Origin: Ilumatobacter sp.
Lineage (GTDB): Bacteria > Actinomycetota > Acidimicrobiia > Acidimicrobiales > Ilumatobacteraceae
Assembly: GCA_029263275.1 (NCBI GenBank)
Contig: JAJCXU010000297.1
Location: forward strand, 1 to 7,756
Length of the DNA: 7,756 nucleotides
Direction: 5' to 3'
Below the pieces are notes generated by a model that worked only from the letters and a program-made list of their open reading frames with translations, was not told the origin of the DNA and did not search any database. The first letter of the stretch is position 1; every line of letters begins with the position of its first letter. Below, piece by piece: positions 1 through 5,972 of the stretch. The translations under genes were made by a program, and so were the position numbers.

Positions 1-1524
1 ATGATCGGCCTGGGTGTCGGCATCGACTACGCACTCTTCCTCGTGACCCGCCATCGCGAGTTCCTCGCGAACGGTGTCGATGTGGTCGAGGCGGCCGGTC
101 GGGCGGTCGCCACTGCCGGCCAAGCCGTGATCTTCGCCGGCGGCACGGTCGTGATCGCGATCCTCGGACTCGCCGTCGCGGGCGTGCCGTTCATGACGGC
201 TGCCGGTGTGGCGATCTCGCTGATTGTGCTGATCATGGTTGCGGCCTCGGTGACGCTGCTGCCTGCATTCCTCGGCATCGCCGGGCCGTGGGTGAATCGC
301 CTCGGCATCCATCGTCGGGGTACCGCTGGCCAGGTCGGCGACGGCTGGGCCCGATGGGGGCGTCACGTCGTGAGTCATGCATGGGGCTACACCGTCGGCG
401 TGACCGCCCTTCTGCTGGCGATGACTGCACCGGTGCTCGCACTCGAGCTCGGCTTTCCCGACGACGGGACACAACCGGAGACCGAGACGCGACGCCGCGC
501 CTACGATCTGATGGCCGATGGATTCGGCCCCGGTGTGAACGGTCCCCTCGTGATCGCAATCGACACGTCGGCCGACACATCGGTCGTTGAGCCTCTCGCC
601 CGTGCGATTGCCGCCGATCCGGGTATCGCATCGGTCGAGCGGCCGGTCGTCGACACCGACTCCGGCGTTGCGGCGATCGTCGCCCTGCCCACAACTGCGC
701 CCCAGGATGATGCGACCTTTGCGACCGTCGAACGACTTCGAGCCGAGGTGTTTCCCGATGTTCTCGATGACAGTCCTGCGGTCGCCCACGTGGGCGGCAC
801 GACGGCCAACTTCGGCGATGTCGCGAACCGCGTCACCGATCGCCTTGCGGCGTTCATCGGCGCGGTGATCCTGCTCTCGTTCTTCCTGCTGATGCTCGTG
901 TTCCGGTCGGTGCTGGTCGCGGTCAAGGCGGCGTTGCTGAACCTGCTGAGTATCGGAGCGTCGTACGGCGTCCTCGTCATGGTCTTCCAGTGGGGATGGG
1001 CGAAGGATCTGATTGGGCTGGAAGGAGCGGTCCCGATCGTGTCGTTCATCCCGATGTTCATGTTCGCGATCCTGTTCGGGCTCTCGATGGACTACGAGGT
1101 GTTCCTGCTCTCTCGCGTGCGGGAGAGGTATGTCGTGACGCGCGACAACGACGCCTCGGTGATCCACGGCCTTGCGAGCACGGCACGAGTGATCACCTCG
1201 GCGGCGCTGATCATGATCTCCGTGTTCGGCGGCTTCGTGTTCGGTGACGACCCGACCACCAAGATGTTCGGCCTCGGACTCGCCGTGGCGATCTTCGTCG
1301 ACGCGACTGTCGTGCGCGTCGTGCTCGTCCCGGCGATGATGCACCTGATGGGCGATGCCAACTGGTGGCTACCGGCGTGGCTCGACCGACGGTTGCCGCA
1401 GATGGACATCGACGGGGGCCGCTACCTCGTCGACGTCGAAGGCGCAGCGGGCGCGGACATCGACTCGGACGCCGAAACGTCTGACGGCAGCGACGAGCGC
1501 GACCTCGTGGGTGTCGGATCATGA
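1..1524 (+). CDS. MMPL/RND-family membrane exporter, C-terminal part (5' end outside window)
   Basis: This is the C-terminal 507 residues of an MMPL-type RND transporter, a proton-driven inner-membrane exporter of lipids or other hydrophobic molecules. The reading frame is open at the first base and begins in the middle of the first membrane bundle, so the ATG at 1 is internal and about a third of the protein is missing. Hydrophobic segments lie near residues 1-15, 41-62, 66-94, 126-150, 283-301, 303-330, 343-370, 396-415 and 422-450. A soluble extracytoplasmic (porter) domain spans about 152-280. Two Asp-Tyr pairs, D9-Y10 (GLGVGIDYALF) and D364-Y365 (FGLSMDYEVFL), sit at the places of the proton-relay pairs known in MmpL proteins. 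The tail has NWWLPAWLDRRLP (454-466), common in actinobacterial MMPLs, then an acidic extension. It overlaps the next gene by 4 bp. The substrate cannot be told from sequence. Confidence 0.93.
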   Translation: MIGLGVGIDYALFLVTRHREFLANGVDVVEAAGRAVATAGQAVIFAGGTVVIAILGLAVAGVPFMTAAGVAISLIVLIMVAASVTLLPAFLGIAGPWVNRLGIHRRGTAGQVGDGWARWGRHVVSHAWGYTVGVTALLLAMTAPVLALELGFPDDGTQPETETRRRAYDLMADGFGPGVNGPLVIAIDTSADTSVVEPLARAIAADPGIASVERPVVDTDSGVAAIVALPTTAPQDDATFATVERLRAEVFPDVLDDSPAVAHVGGTTANFGDVANRVTDRLAAFIGAVILLSFFLLMLVFRSVLVAVKAALLNLLSIGASYGVLVMVFQWGWAKDLIGLEGAVPIVSFIPMFMFAILFGLSMDYEVFLLSRVRERYVVTRDNDASVIHGLASTARVITSAALIMISVFGGFVFGDDPTTKMFGLGLAVAIFVDATVVRVVLVPAMMHLMGDANWWLPAWLDRRLPQMDIDGGRYLVDVEGAAGADIDSDAETSDGSDERDLVGVGS

Positions 1525-1985
1525 CGAAGCGTCCGCGCCTTCCTCCCCGCTGGTTCGTGCGAGCTGCCTGGAGCGTGCACCGCGGTCTCTACCACGTTTC
1601 AGGCGGCCGAATCGGACTGCGCCGCCCCAGCAATGGCCAGTTCGGACTGATGAGACTCACCGCAACCGGACGGAGGTCCGGGACAGAGCGGAGCGTCATG
1701 CTCGCCTACGTCGAAGACGGTCCGGACATCATCACGTTGGCGATGAACGGCTGGGGCGAATCGCATCCGGGCTGGTGGCTCAACCTGCAGACCGATCCGA
1801 ATGCCCGAATCGTTCTCCCTGACGGCACGCGTTTCGTGACGGGAAGGATCGCCGAAGGTGATGAACGTAAGCGACTGTGGTTCCTCTGGAAAGACTTACA
1901 TACCAACATCGATGCGCATGCCCATTTCCGTTCCACCCCGACTGACGTCGTCGTCCTCGAACCGAGGCCTGAACGGCAGACATGA
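1521..1985 (+). CDS. DUF385/Ddn-like F420-dependent nitroreductase-family oxidoreductase
   Basis: This 154-residue protein matches the deazaflavin (F420)-dependent nitroreductase family (DUF385; Mycobacterium Ddn is the best-known member). The family consists of small split-barrel proteins that use F420H2 to reduce quinones, nitroaromatics or other small molecules. Visible signatures are LYHVSGGRIG (23-32), the cofactor-loop motif LTATGRRSGTER (46-57), and HPGWWLNLQTDPNARI (82-97), all characteristic of the family. Its length is normal and there is no signal peptide. The ATG overlaps the stop codon of the upstream MMPL gene (ATGA), which suggests co-transcription and translational coupling. 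Only a weak GGGTG (about 1509-1513) precedes the start. A strong hairpin terminator begins 10 nt after the stop, so the operon appears to end here. The family is confident; the F420 preference and the substrate are inferred from the family. Confidence 0.92.
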   Translation: MTKRPRLPPRWFVRAAWSVHRGLYHVSGGRIGLRRPSNGQFGLMRLTATGRRSGTERSVMLAYVEDGPDIITLAMNGWGESHPGWWLNLQTDPNARIVLPDGTRFVTGRIAEGDERKRLWFLWKDLHTNIDAHAHFRSTPTDVVVLEPRPERQT

Positions 1986-1995
1986 CCGGTCGTGG

Positions 1996-2028
1996 CCCCT
2001 GGTAGCGCACGCTGCCGGGGGGCTTTCT
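1996..2028 (+). terminator. Intrinsic terminator of the MMPL-DUF385 operon
   Basis: Positions 1996-2006 pair with 2011-2021 as an 11-bp stem (CCCCUGGUAGC with GCUGCCGGGGG, including two G-U wobbles) around the tetraloop GCAC. The sequence GCTTTCT follows. The stem is GC-rich, but the T-tract is short and interrupted, as is usual in high-GC actinobacteria. It lies 10 nt past the DUF385 stop codon. Confidence 0.75.
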
Positions 2029-2037
2029 GGTTCTCGG

Positions 2038-2074
2038 GATCAGGCGGAAGCTGATCTGAGTAGCGTCTACTCAG
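2038..2074. repeat. Two abutting 19-bp inverted repeats upstream of the lipoprotein gene
   Basis: Repeat 1 spans 2038-2056: GATCAG, 7 nt, CTGATC. Repeat 2 spans 2056-2074: CTGAGTAG, CGT, CTACTCAG. Both are perfect, both are 19 bp long, and they share base 2056. Repeat 2 contains a TAGCGT (2061-2066) that could be a -10 box giving a leader of about 35 nt. The pair may be a tandem operator for the lipoprotein gene at 2108 or extra hairpins behind the terminator at 1996. The sequence alone does not decide. Confidence 0.55.
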
Positions 2075-2095
2075 GCGCCGCCGGGCCCTTCCGAC

Positions 2096-2107
2096 CACGA
2101 TGGCGGA
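2096..2107 (+). promoter_or_regulatory. Possible leaderless promoter of the 596-aa lipoprotein gene
   Basis: CACGAT (2096-2101) lies exactly 6 nt before the ATG at 2108. This is the spacing that puts +1 on the A of the start codon, as at three other genes here. The first base deviates from TANNNT and no -35 is evident. The GGCGGA touching the ATG is too close to serve as a Shine-Dalgarno. TAGCGT at 2061-2066 is the alternative -10. Confidence 0.4.
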
Positions 2108-3898
2108 ATGCAGGGACCGCTTTCCGATCGAACCGGCGCCCGGCGCATTGCTGCGCTGGTCATCGCCACCTTCGTCTCACTCGCTGCCTGCTCTGGCAGC
2201 TCCGACACCGCTGAGTCACCGTCGAGTGAGCCCGGCCCGGCGACAGCGCCGCCAGATACCGAGCCACCGACCACCACCACTCCGCCGCCGACGGCGCCCC
2301 CCGCCTCCGAGGCTCCGGAGACGACGGTCGCGTCGGAACCGTTCGAGCCCCCGCTGATCAACCGGCTGGTGGTCACCGGACCCGAAGAAGTCGTGTTCGA
2401 CTGGACCGAGGATCGGTGTGAGGACGAGCACATCCCTGACATCGCTCCCCGTGCCTACCGCGACGTCGATGGGAACGTGCAACTCACCATCGGGCACTAC
2501 GTCACCTACCGGATGATTGGCCCCGACTTCGACAACTTGGTGAGCGATTGCAGCCAACCGCAGCTGGTGTCGGACTACGACCCCGACCCCAGCCAATTCA
2601 ACGACTCGGAGTGGATTGGCTCGACGTACACCCTCGACGGTCAACGCATCTACGCCATTGTGCACAACGAATACCGGGGTGACACGCATGGCGCAGCTCG
2701 TCCGGAACAGTGCGAAACGGGTGAACGCCTGCGTTGCCTCGACACATCATTCACGATGGCGGTCTCCGACGACGCTGGCGCCACCTTCCACGACATCGCG
2801 CCGCCACCCAACCACCTCATCGCCACCTTCCCGTCGCAGTACGACGATGATGGCGTGCCGTCGGGCATCCGCCAGCCGAGCACGGTGATCAAGGGCCCTG
2901 ACGACTACTTCTACTTGTACGGCAACATCAGCGCGGTTCCCGATGAACGGCAATGGATCTGTGCGATGCGGACCAAGGATCTCGACGATCCGGCATCGTG
3001 GCGCTATTGGGACGGAGAGGACTACGTCGGTGAATTCAAGAACCCGTATCTCGACCCAGAAGCGAGCCCAGCCGAGTTCTGCACGCCGCTCGCCGAGGAG
3101 CAGCTGTCCGGTTCACTCAACGAAAGCCTGATCTACGACGAGCGCATCGAGCAGTTCGTGTCGGTCGGCATCAGCTTCGATCCGACGAGCGACGTCGAGA
3201 AGTACGCGGTCTACTACTCCACCTCCCCGAACCTCATCGAGTGGTCGCTGCGTGAGCTCCTCATCGAGGTCCCGATGAACAACACGGTCGAGGACCCCAA
3301 CAATGAGACCGTTCATGCCTACCCGGCCCTGATCGACCCGGACAGCTCGTCGCTGAGCTTCGAGACCAGCGACGGCGAGTTGTACCTCTACATGTCGCGC
3401 TTCAACTTCGGTGGCAACAGCCTCGACCGCGACCTGCTGCGCTGGCCGATCGAGTTCGAGCAAACTCAGGCCGTCGCACCGGCGTGGGAGTTCGACAGCG
3501 ACGGCGACACCGAAGGGTGGACGACCGCGCCGTCGATTGGACCATTCCAAGTGGTCGATGGCATGTTCACCGCCAGCGAGCCTGAGGAGGATCCGTGGAT
3601 GAAGATCGGCAGCCTCGCCATCCCGGCAGGATTCGATCAGGTGAGCATCCGGATGCAAGTTGCTCCGGGCGGCAGCGAGAACGGCCAGGTCTTCTTCATC
3701 ACCGATGCCGACCCGGAGATCAGCGAGTCGAAGTCGGGGTCGTTCAACGTCGAACAAGACGGTGAGTTCCACGAATACGTGCTCGACTTCGCAAACAATG
3801 CGGCGTGGGACGGCACCATTCGAGGCCTGCGGTTCGACCCGATCGACTTCGCCGGACGGCAAGTGAACATCGACTGGGTACGACTCAGCGCGAGCTGA
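2108..3898 (+). CDS. Secreted lipoprotein with sialidase-like Asp-box and C-terminal jelly-roll-like domain
   Basis: This 596-residue lipoprotein has a basic n-region (R12, R13), a hydrophobic core (14-25) and a lipobox ending in LAAC with the lipidated C28, which supports this start. A low-complexity Pro/Thr/Glu linker (about 39-82) should span the cell wall. Residues about 95-450 look like a beta-propeller. There is one clear BNR/Asp-box, S220-x-D222-x-G224-x-T226-F227, and phrases such as YYSTSPNLIEWS (369-380) that recall sialidase and GH43-type propellers. Six further cysteines (C104, C148, C202, C210, C285, C325) could form disulfides outside the cell. From about 460, the WEFDSDGDTEGW start and ending VNIDWVRLSAS resemble carbohydrate-binding jelly-roll domains of secreted proteins. 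It probably binds or processes an extracellular glycan. I see no catalytic triad I would trust, so enzyme activity is unproven. It is convergent with the HNH gene. Confidence 0.85.
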   Translation: MQGPLSDRTGARRIAALVIATFVSLAACSGSSDTAESPSSEPGPATAPPDTEPPTTTTPPPTAPPASEAPETTVASEPFEPPLINRLVVTGPEEVVFDWTEDRCEDEHIPDIAPRAYRDVDGNVQLTIGHYVTYRMIGPDFDNLVSDCSQPQLVSDYDPDPSQFNDSEWIGSTYTLDGQRIYAIVHNEYRGDTHGAARPEQCETGERLRCLDTSFTMAVSDDAGATFHDIAPPPNHLIATFPSQYDDDGVPSGIRQPSTVIKGPDDYFYLYGNISAVPDERQWICAMRTKDLDDPASWRYWDGEDYVGEFKNPYLDPEASPAEFCTPLAEEQLSGSLNESLIYDERIEQFVSVGISFDPTSDVEKYAVYYSTSPNLIEWSLRELLIEVPMNNTVEDPNNETVHAYPALIDPDSSSLSFETSDGELYLYMSRFNFGGNSLDRDLLRWPIEFEQTQAVAPAWEFDSDGDTEGWTTAPSIGPFQVVDGMFTASEPEEDPWMKIGSLAIPAGFDQVSIRMQVAPGGSENGQVFFITDADPEISESKSGSFNVEQDGEFHEYVLDFANNAAWDGTIRGLRFDPIDFAGRQVNIDWVRLSAS

Positions 3899-3920
3899 GA
3901 CCTCTCGAGCCAGGTCACTG

Positions 3921-5297
3921 TCAACCAGCGCGGCGCAAGGGGAAGGTATCGAGCGTTGGCCAGGCAGGGCGGGGCAGCGACGGTGGATCGCCCCACGCGG
4001 GTGGTGGTTCGGCCCATTCGGGGTCGCGCTCGCCAACGGGTTTGATCACCGATCCATCCGATCTGATCAACCGAACTCTTCCGTTGGCAGCCCGTCTGGT
4101 CCGCAGACCCTCGGTGTGTTTCCAGCGGTTGTGGCTGCCACATAGTGGGATGGCGTTGGCTTGATCCGTCCGGCCCGCATCGGCTGCCCATTCGTTGCGA
4201 TGATCGACTTGGCAGAGCTCGGCGGGGACGGCACAACCGCGGTGGGTGCATGTGGTGACCAACAGTTGCGCGGCGTCGCGTGCTGAACCGGTGAAGAGGC
4301 GGCGTGTTCGGCCGGCGTCGACGATCACACCGTCGGCGTCGATGATGACGCGACGAACACGACCGCTGATTGCTGCGCGGAGCGCCACATCGGGATGCAC
4401 TGGCGTGCCGGTCGACGTGGCGCATCGGCGTGCGAGGAGGTCGGTGTCACCAGGGCCGCCGAGCACGTCATTGCCATCGCGCAGACCGTGACCCTCGAGC
4501 AACGCGGCGAACGTGGCGGCATCGATGACGATGTTGACCAATGGCTTCGGCGTCGTGGCATCTGCTGGAACTGCTGCGTACGACATGAAGATCGAGTGCA
4601 GTGCGTCGAACTTGCGCTGCTGGCTGGTGCGGGCGAGCGGGTGGGCCACGGCGTCGTCGCCGAACTCAGCGCGCCTGGCCACGCAGTCTTTGTCGAATTC
4701 GGCTTCGACGGCCAGCTTGAACACCGCATCGATTTCAGCCGCCACCAGCGGATTGCCACCGCTGGCACGGACGTCCACCGCGCCGTTGGTGACAGCGACG
4801 GATGCGAAGCGTTCGTCTTCCTGGAATTGCTGATCGTCGAACGCACCGTCGGGATCGGCCTGTTGTTCGAAGTGATCGACGACCTGCGCGAAGTCGGAGT
4901 ACTCGAGGTGCTCGGCGTGGGTGAGCAACTGCGGAGCGAACTCAGCGAAGCGATGGCCGGCTCGTGGGTGAGCTCGGGCGGACGCGAGTCGATCGATCTG
5001 GTCGGTGCCGACGTGGCCGGCGAGCCAGGCATCACCGATCGCCGCGTGGTCGTTGACGACCGCGGCGCGCTTGCGAATGCGGTTCGCTTCGCTGCCCGAA
5101 CAGTTCGTGACTGCCTTGAGATGGACACGCATCGAGCTGTGACCGGCATCGCGATAGCTGCCGCGATTCGAGATGACCGCTGATGCCGCGGCCAGCTTCG
5201 CCTCGGCGACCCGACGGTCGTGTTCGGCGGCCTCCAGCACCTCGTCGAGTTCCGCGGATGAGAGCTCCACGTAGTCTTCGATGAGCTGGCGGATCAT
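3921..5297 (-). CDS. DUF222 / 13E12-type HNH endonuclease-like protein
   Basis: This 458-residue protein has the DUF222 plus HNH architecture of the 13E12-repeat family, which is abundant and multi-copy in actinobacteria. DUF222 occupies about residues 1-320: a helical N-terminus with MIRQLIEDYVELSSAELDEV, then the HLKAVTNCSGSEANRIRKRA region at 59-78. The HNH module spans about 346-396, with C350-x4-C355 and C362-x2-D365-H366-x2-E369-W370, followed by N381, L385-C386, H389-N390 and K393-H394. All zinc-binding and catalytic ββα-metal positions expected of an HNH fold are present, so it looks intact. The C-terminus is Pro/Trp-rich. The start at 5297 is supported by a -10 box 6 nt upstream that implies a leaderless mRNA. 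The biological role of the family is poorly known. Mycobacterial members have been reported in the DNA-damage (LexA) regulon, and a degenerate SOS-like box lies in this promoter. Confidence 0.93.
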   Translation of the reverse strand: MIRQLIEDYVELSSAELDEVLEAAEHDRRVAEAKLAAASAVISNRGSYRDAGHSSMRVHLKAVTNCSGSEANRIRKRAAVVNDHAAIGDAWLAGHVGTDQIDRLASARAHPRAGHRFAEFAPQLLTHAEHLEYSDFAQVVDHFEQQADPDGAFDDQQFQEDERFASVAVTNGAVDVRASGGNPLVAAEIDAVFKLAVEAEFDKDCVARRAEFGDDAVAHPLARTSQQRKFDALHSIFMSYAAVPADATTPKPLVNIVIDAATFAALLEGHGLRDGNDVLGGPGDTDLLARRCATSTGTPVHPDVALRAAISGRVRRVIIDADGVIVDAGRTRRLFTGSARDAAQLLVTTCTHRGCAVPAELCQVDHRNEWAADAGRTDQANAIPLCGSHNRWKHTEGLRTRRAANGRVRLIRSDGSVIKPVGERDPEWAEPPPAWGDPPSLPRPAWPTLDTFPLRRAG

Positions 5298-5303
5298 GGC
5301 ACC

Positions 5304-5309
5304 ATCGTA
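5304..5309 (-). promoter_or_regulatory. -10 box of the HNH gene, leaderless
   Basis: Read on the minus strand, TACGAT (5309 to 5304) fits TANNNT and is followed by exactly 6 nt (GGTGCC) before the ATG at 5297. Transcription would start on the start codon itself. No purine-rich Shine-Dalgarno precedes the ATG, which agrees with a leaderless mRNA. No convincing -35 is seen; CCGACA (5329-5324) is too close. Confidence 0.65.
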
Positions 5310-5310
5310 G

Positions 5311-5324
5311 CGAATAGATGTTCT
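5311..5324. promoter_or_regulatory. Degenerate SOS/LexA-like box in the HNH promoter
   Basis: CGAAT-AGAT-GTTCT (plus strand) compares with the Gram-positive/actinobacterial SOS consensus CGAAC-N4-GTTCG. Eight of the ten half-site bases match and the central 4-nt spacing is right; the last base of each half-site deviates. It lies directly upstream of the -10, in the promoter spacer, where a repressor would block RNA polymerase. Established knowledge: several M. tuberculosis 13E12 genes belong to the LexA regulon. Binding here is inference. Confidence 0.4.
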
Positions 5325-5504
5325 GTCGGATAGTCCTTGACCAGGTGTGATGGGTTGGTTCGACCGGATGCCGCTCAGCGCTGTTCAGGAGGCAGCGTGC
5401 GTTCGTTTCTCCCGCGGCAGCGCAGCGTCGGCGACCCGCTCGCTCACGTCTCGACGTGCCGTTCTCGTCGCGATCGAGGGTGGTCTGAGCGCCGTGAGAG
5501 CGCA

Positions 5505-5546
5505 AAGAAATCTCCAAGATTTCTTGGTCGGCGCGGGCGGCCGACC
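5505..5546 (-). terminator. Two back-to-back hairpins after the TfoX-domain gene
   Basis: Going away from the TfoX-domain stop (5551-5553), the minus-strand transcript first meets a 7-bp GC-rich stem (GGTCGGC/GCCGACC, 5540-5546 with 5526-5532, 7-nt loop). Immediately after comes a 9-bp AT-rich stem (AAGAAATCT/AGATTTCTT, 5517-5525 with 5505-5513, 3-nt loop). Both stems are perfect and contiguous, and the first starts 4 nt after the stop. There is no long T-tract, but the second stem ends in TTCTTT. Tandem hairpins of this kind are plausible actinobacterial terminators. The rest of 5325-5504 shows nothing I can name. Confidence 0.55.
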
Positions 5547-5550
5547 GAAC

Positions 5551-5892
5551 TCAGATCTCGATCGAGGGTGTGATTGCCGTTGCTTGGGGACGGACGAATT
5601 CAATCGACTCGCGCAGGAGTCCGAGCCAGAGCGCCTCGTCGATCTCGGGAATTCCGACCCACTCGCGGAAGCGCCGACCGTTGGGGCTGCAGACCTCGCC
5701 CACACCGTCGGCAATCAATTGGTTGACGCGATCTTCCGGCAGCTTGACCCACAGCTCATCGTTGGCGGGCATGCCGACGAACTGGTTGTCCACGCGCACG
5801 CAGCCGAATCCGAACATCGTCGACTCTTCGATGCCGGTGATGTCGAGGAGTTGTGCAGCGCAGTCCCAGAACACGTCCTCTGCCGAAGCCAT
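5551..5892 (-). CDS. TfoX/Sxy N-terminal-domain protein
   Basis: This 113-residue cytoplasmic protein resembles the stand-alone TfoX N-terminal domain. The pattern TMFGFGCVRVDNQFVGMPANDELWVKL (25-51) has the hallmark MFG plus a short beta-hairpin, followed by the SPNGRRFREWVGIP segment (69-82). A final helix covers about 84-100. The length is normal for single-domain members. Full Sxy/TfoX proteins regulate competence in gammaproteobacteria, but actinobacterial single-domain versions have no established role, so competence should not be assumed. The start at 5892 is supported by a -10 box (TAGTTT) 6 nt upstream and by the lack of a Shine-Dalgarno. It is divergent from the PhyH gene across 80 bp and is followed by two hairpins. 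The fold is fairly sure; the function is unknown. Confidence 0.8.
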   Translation of the reverse strand: MASAEDVFWDCAAQLLDITGIEESTMFGFGCVRVDNQFVGMPANDELWVKLPEDRVNQLIADGVGEVCSPNGRRFREWVGIPEIDEALWLGLLRESIEFVRPQATAITPSIEI

Positions 5893-5898
5893 GTCTCG

Positions 5899-5904
5899 AA
5901 ACTA
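5899..5904 (-). promoter_or_regulatory. -10 box of the TfoX-domain gene, leaderless
   Basis: TAGTTT on the minus strand (5904 to 5899) is followed by exactly 6 nt (CGAGAC) and then the ATG at 5892. This places +1 on the start codon. No Shine-Dalgarno is present. Confidence 0.6.
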
Positions 5905-5922
5905 GTGGACTGGGTTGCGCCA

Positions 5923-5944
5923 CCTCCGCGAACGTGCGCGGGGG
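5923..5944. promoter_or_regulatory. Inverted repeat midway between divergent promoters, candidate operator
   Basis: CCTCCGCG (5923-5930), 6-nt centre AACGTG, CGCGGGGG (5937-5944): 8-bp arms with one mismatch. With a 17-bp spacer, the expected -35 of the TfoX-domain gene falls at 5922-5927 and that of the PhyH gene at 5938-5943, so the two arms lie over the two -35 regions. GC-rich inverted repeats also arise by chance in such DNA. Confidence 0.4.
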
Positions 5945-5960
5945 TCGAGCTGAGAGCTTC

Positions 5961-5966
5961 TAGCGT
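5961..5966 (+). promoter_or_regulatory. -10 box of the PhyH-family gene, leaderless
   Basis: TAGCGT fits TANNNT and is followed by exactly 6 nt (GAGGTC) before the GTG start at 5973, so +1 would be the G of the start codon. There is no usable Shine-Dalgarno at a normal distance. Confidence 0.65.
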
Positions 5967-5972
5967 GAGGTC

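Noticed and set aside
3899..3916. GACCT-8 nt-AGGTC inverted repeat between the convergent lipoprotein and HNH genes, as a bidirectional terminator
   Set aside because: Only 5-bp arms and no T-tract on either strand; expected by chance at this size.
3113..4036. Minus-strand open frame of 307 codons opposite the large lipoprotein and running into the HNH gene
   Set aside because: It has no recognisable motif and crosses the real convergent gene ends; a GC-rich shadow.
4395..5183. Long plus-strand open frame of 262 codons opposite the HNH gene
   Set aside because: It is an antisense shadow in high-GC DNA. The minus-strand frame has full DUF222 and HNH motifs and a promoter, while this one matches nothing.
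5371..5497. CGCTCA and TGAGCG as long-range pairing of a structured RNA in 5325-5504
   Set aside because: Six base pairs over more than 100 nt are not meaningful without covariation.
5551..5892. Natural competence role for the TfoX-domain gene
   Set aside because: Only the single N-terminal domain is present and no competence genes are nearby; the name would overstate what is known.
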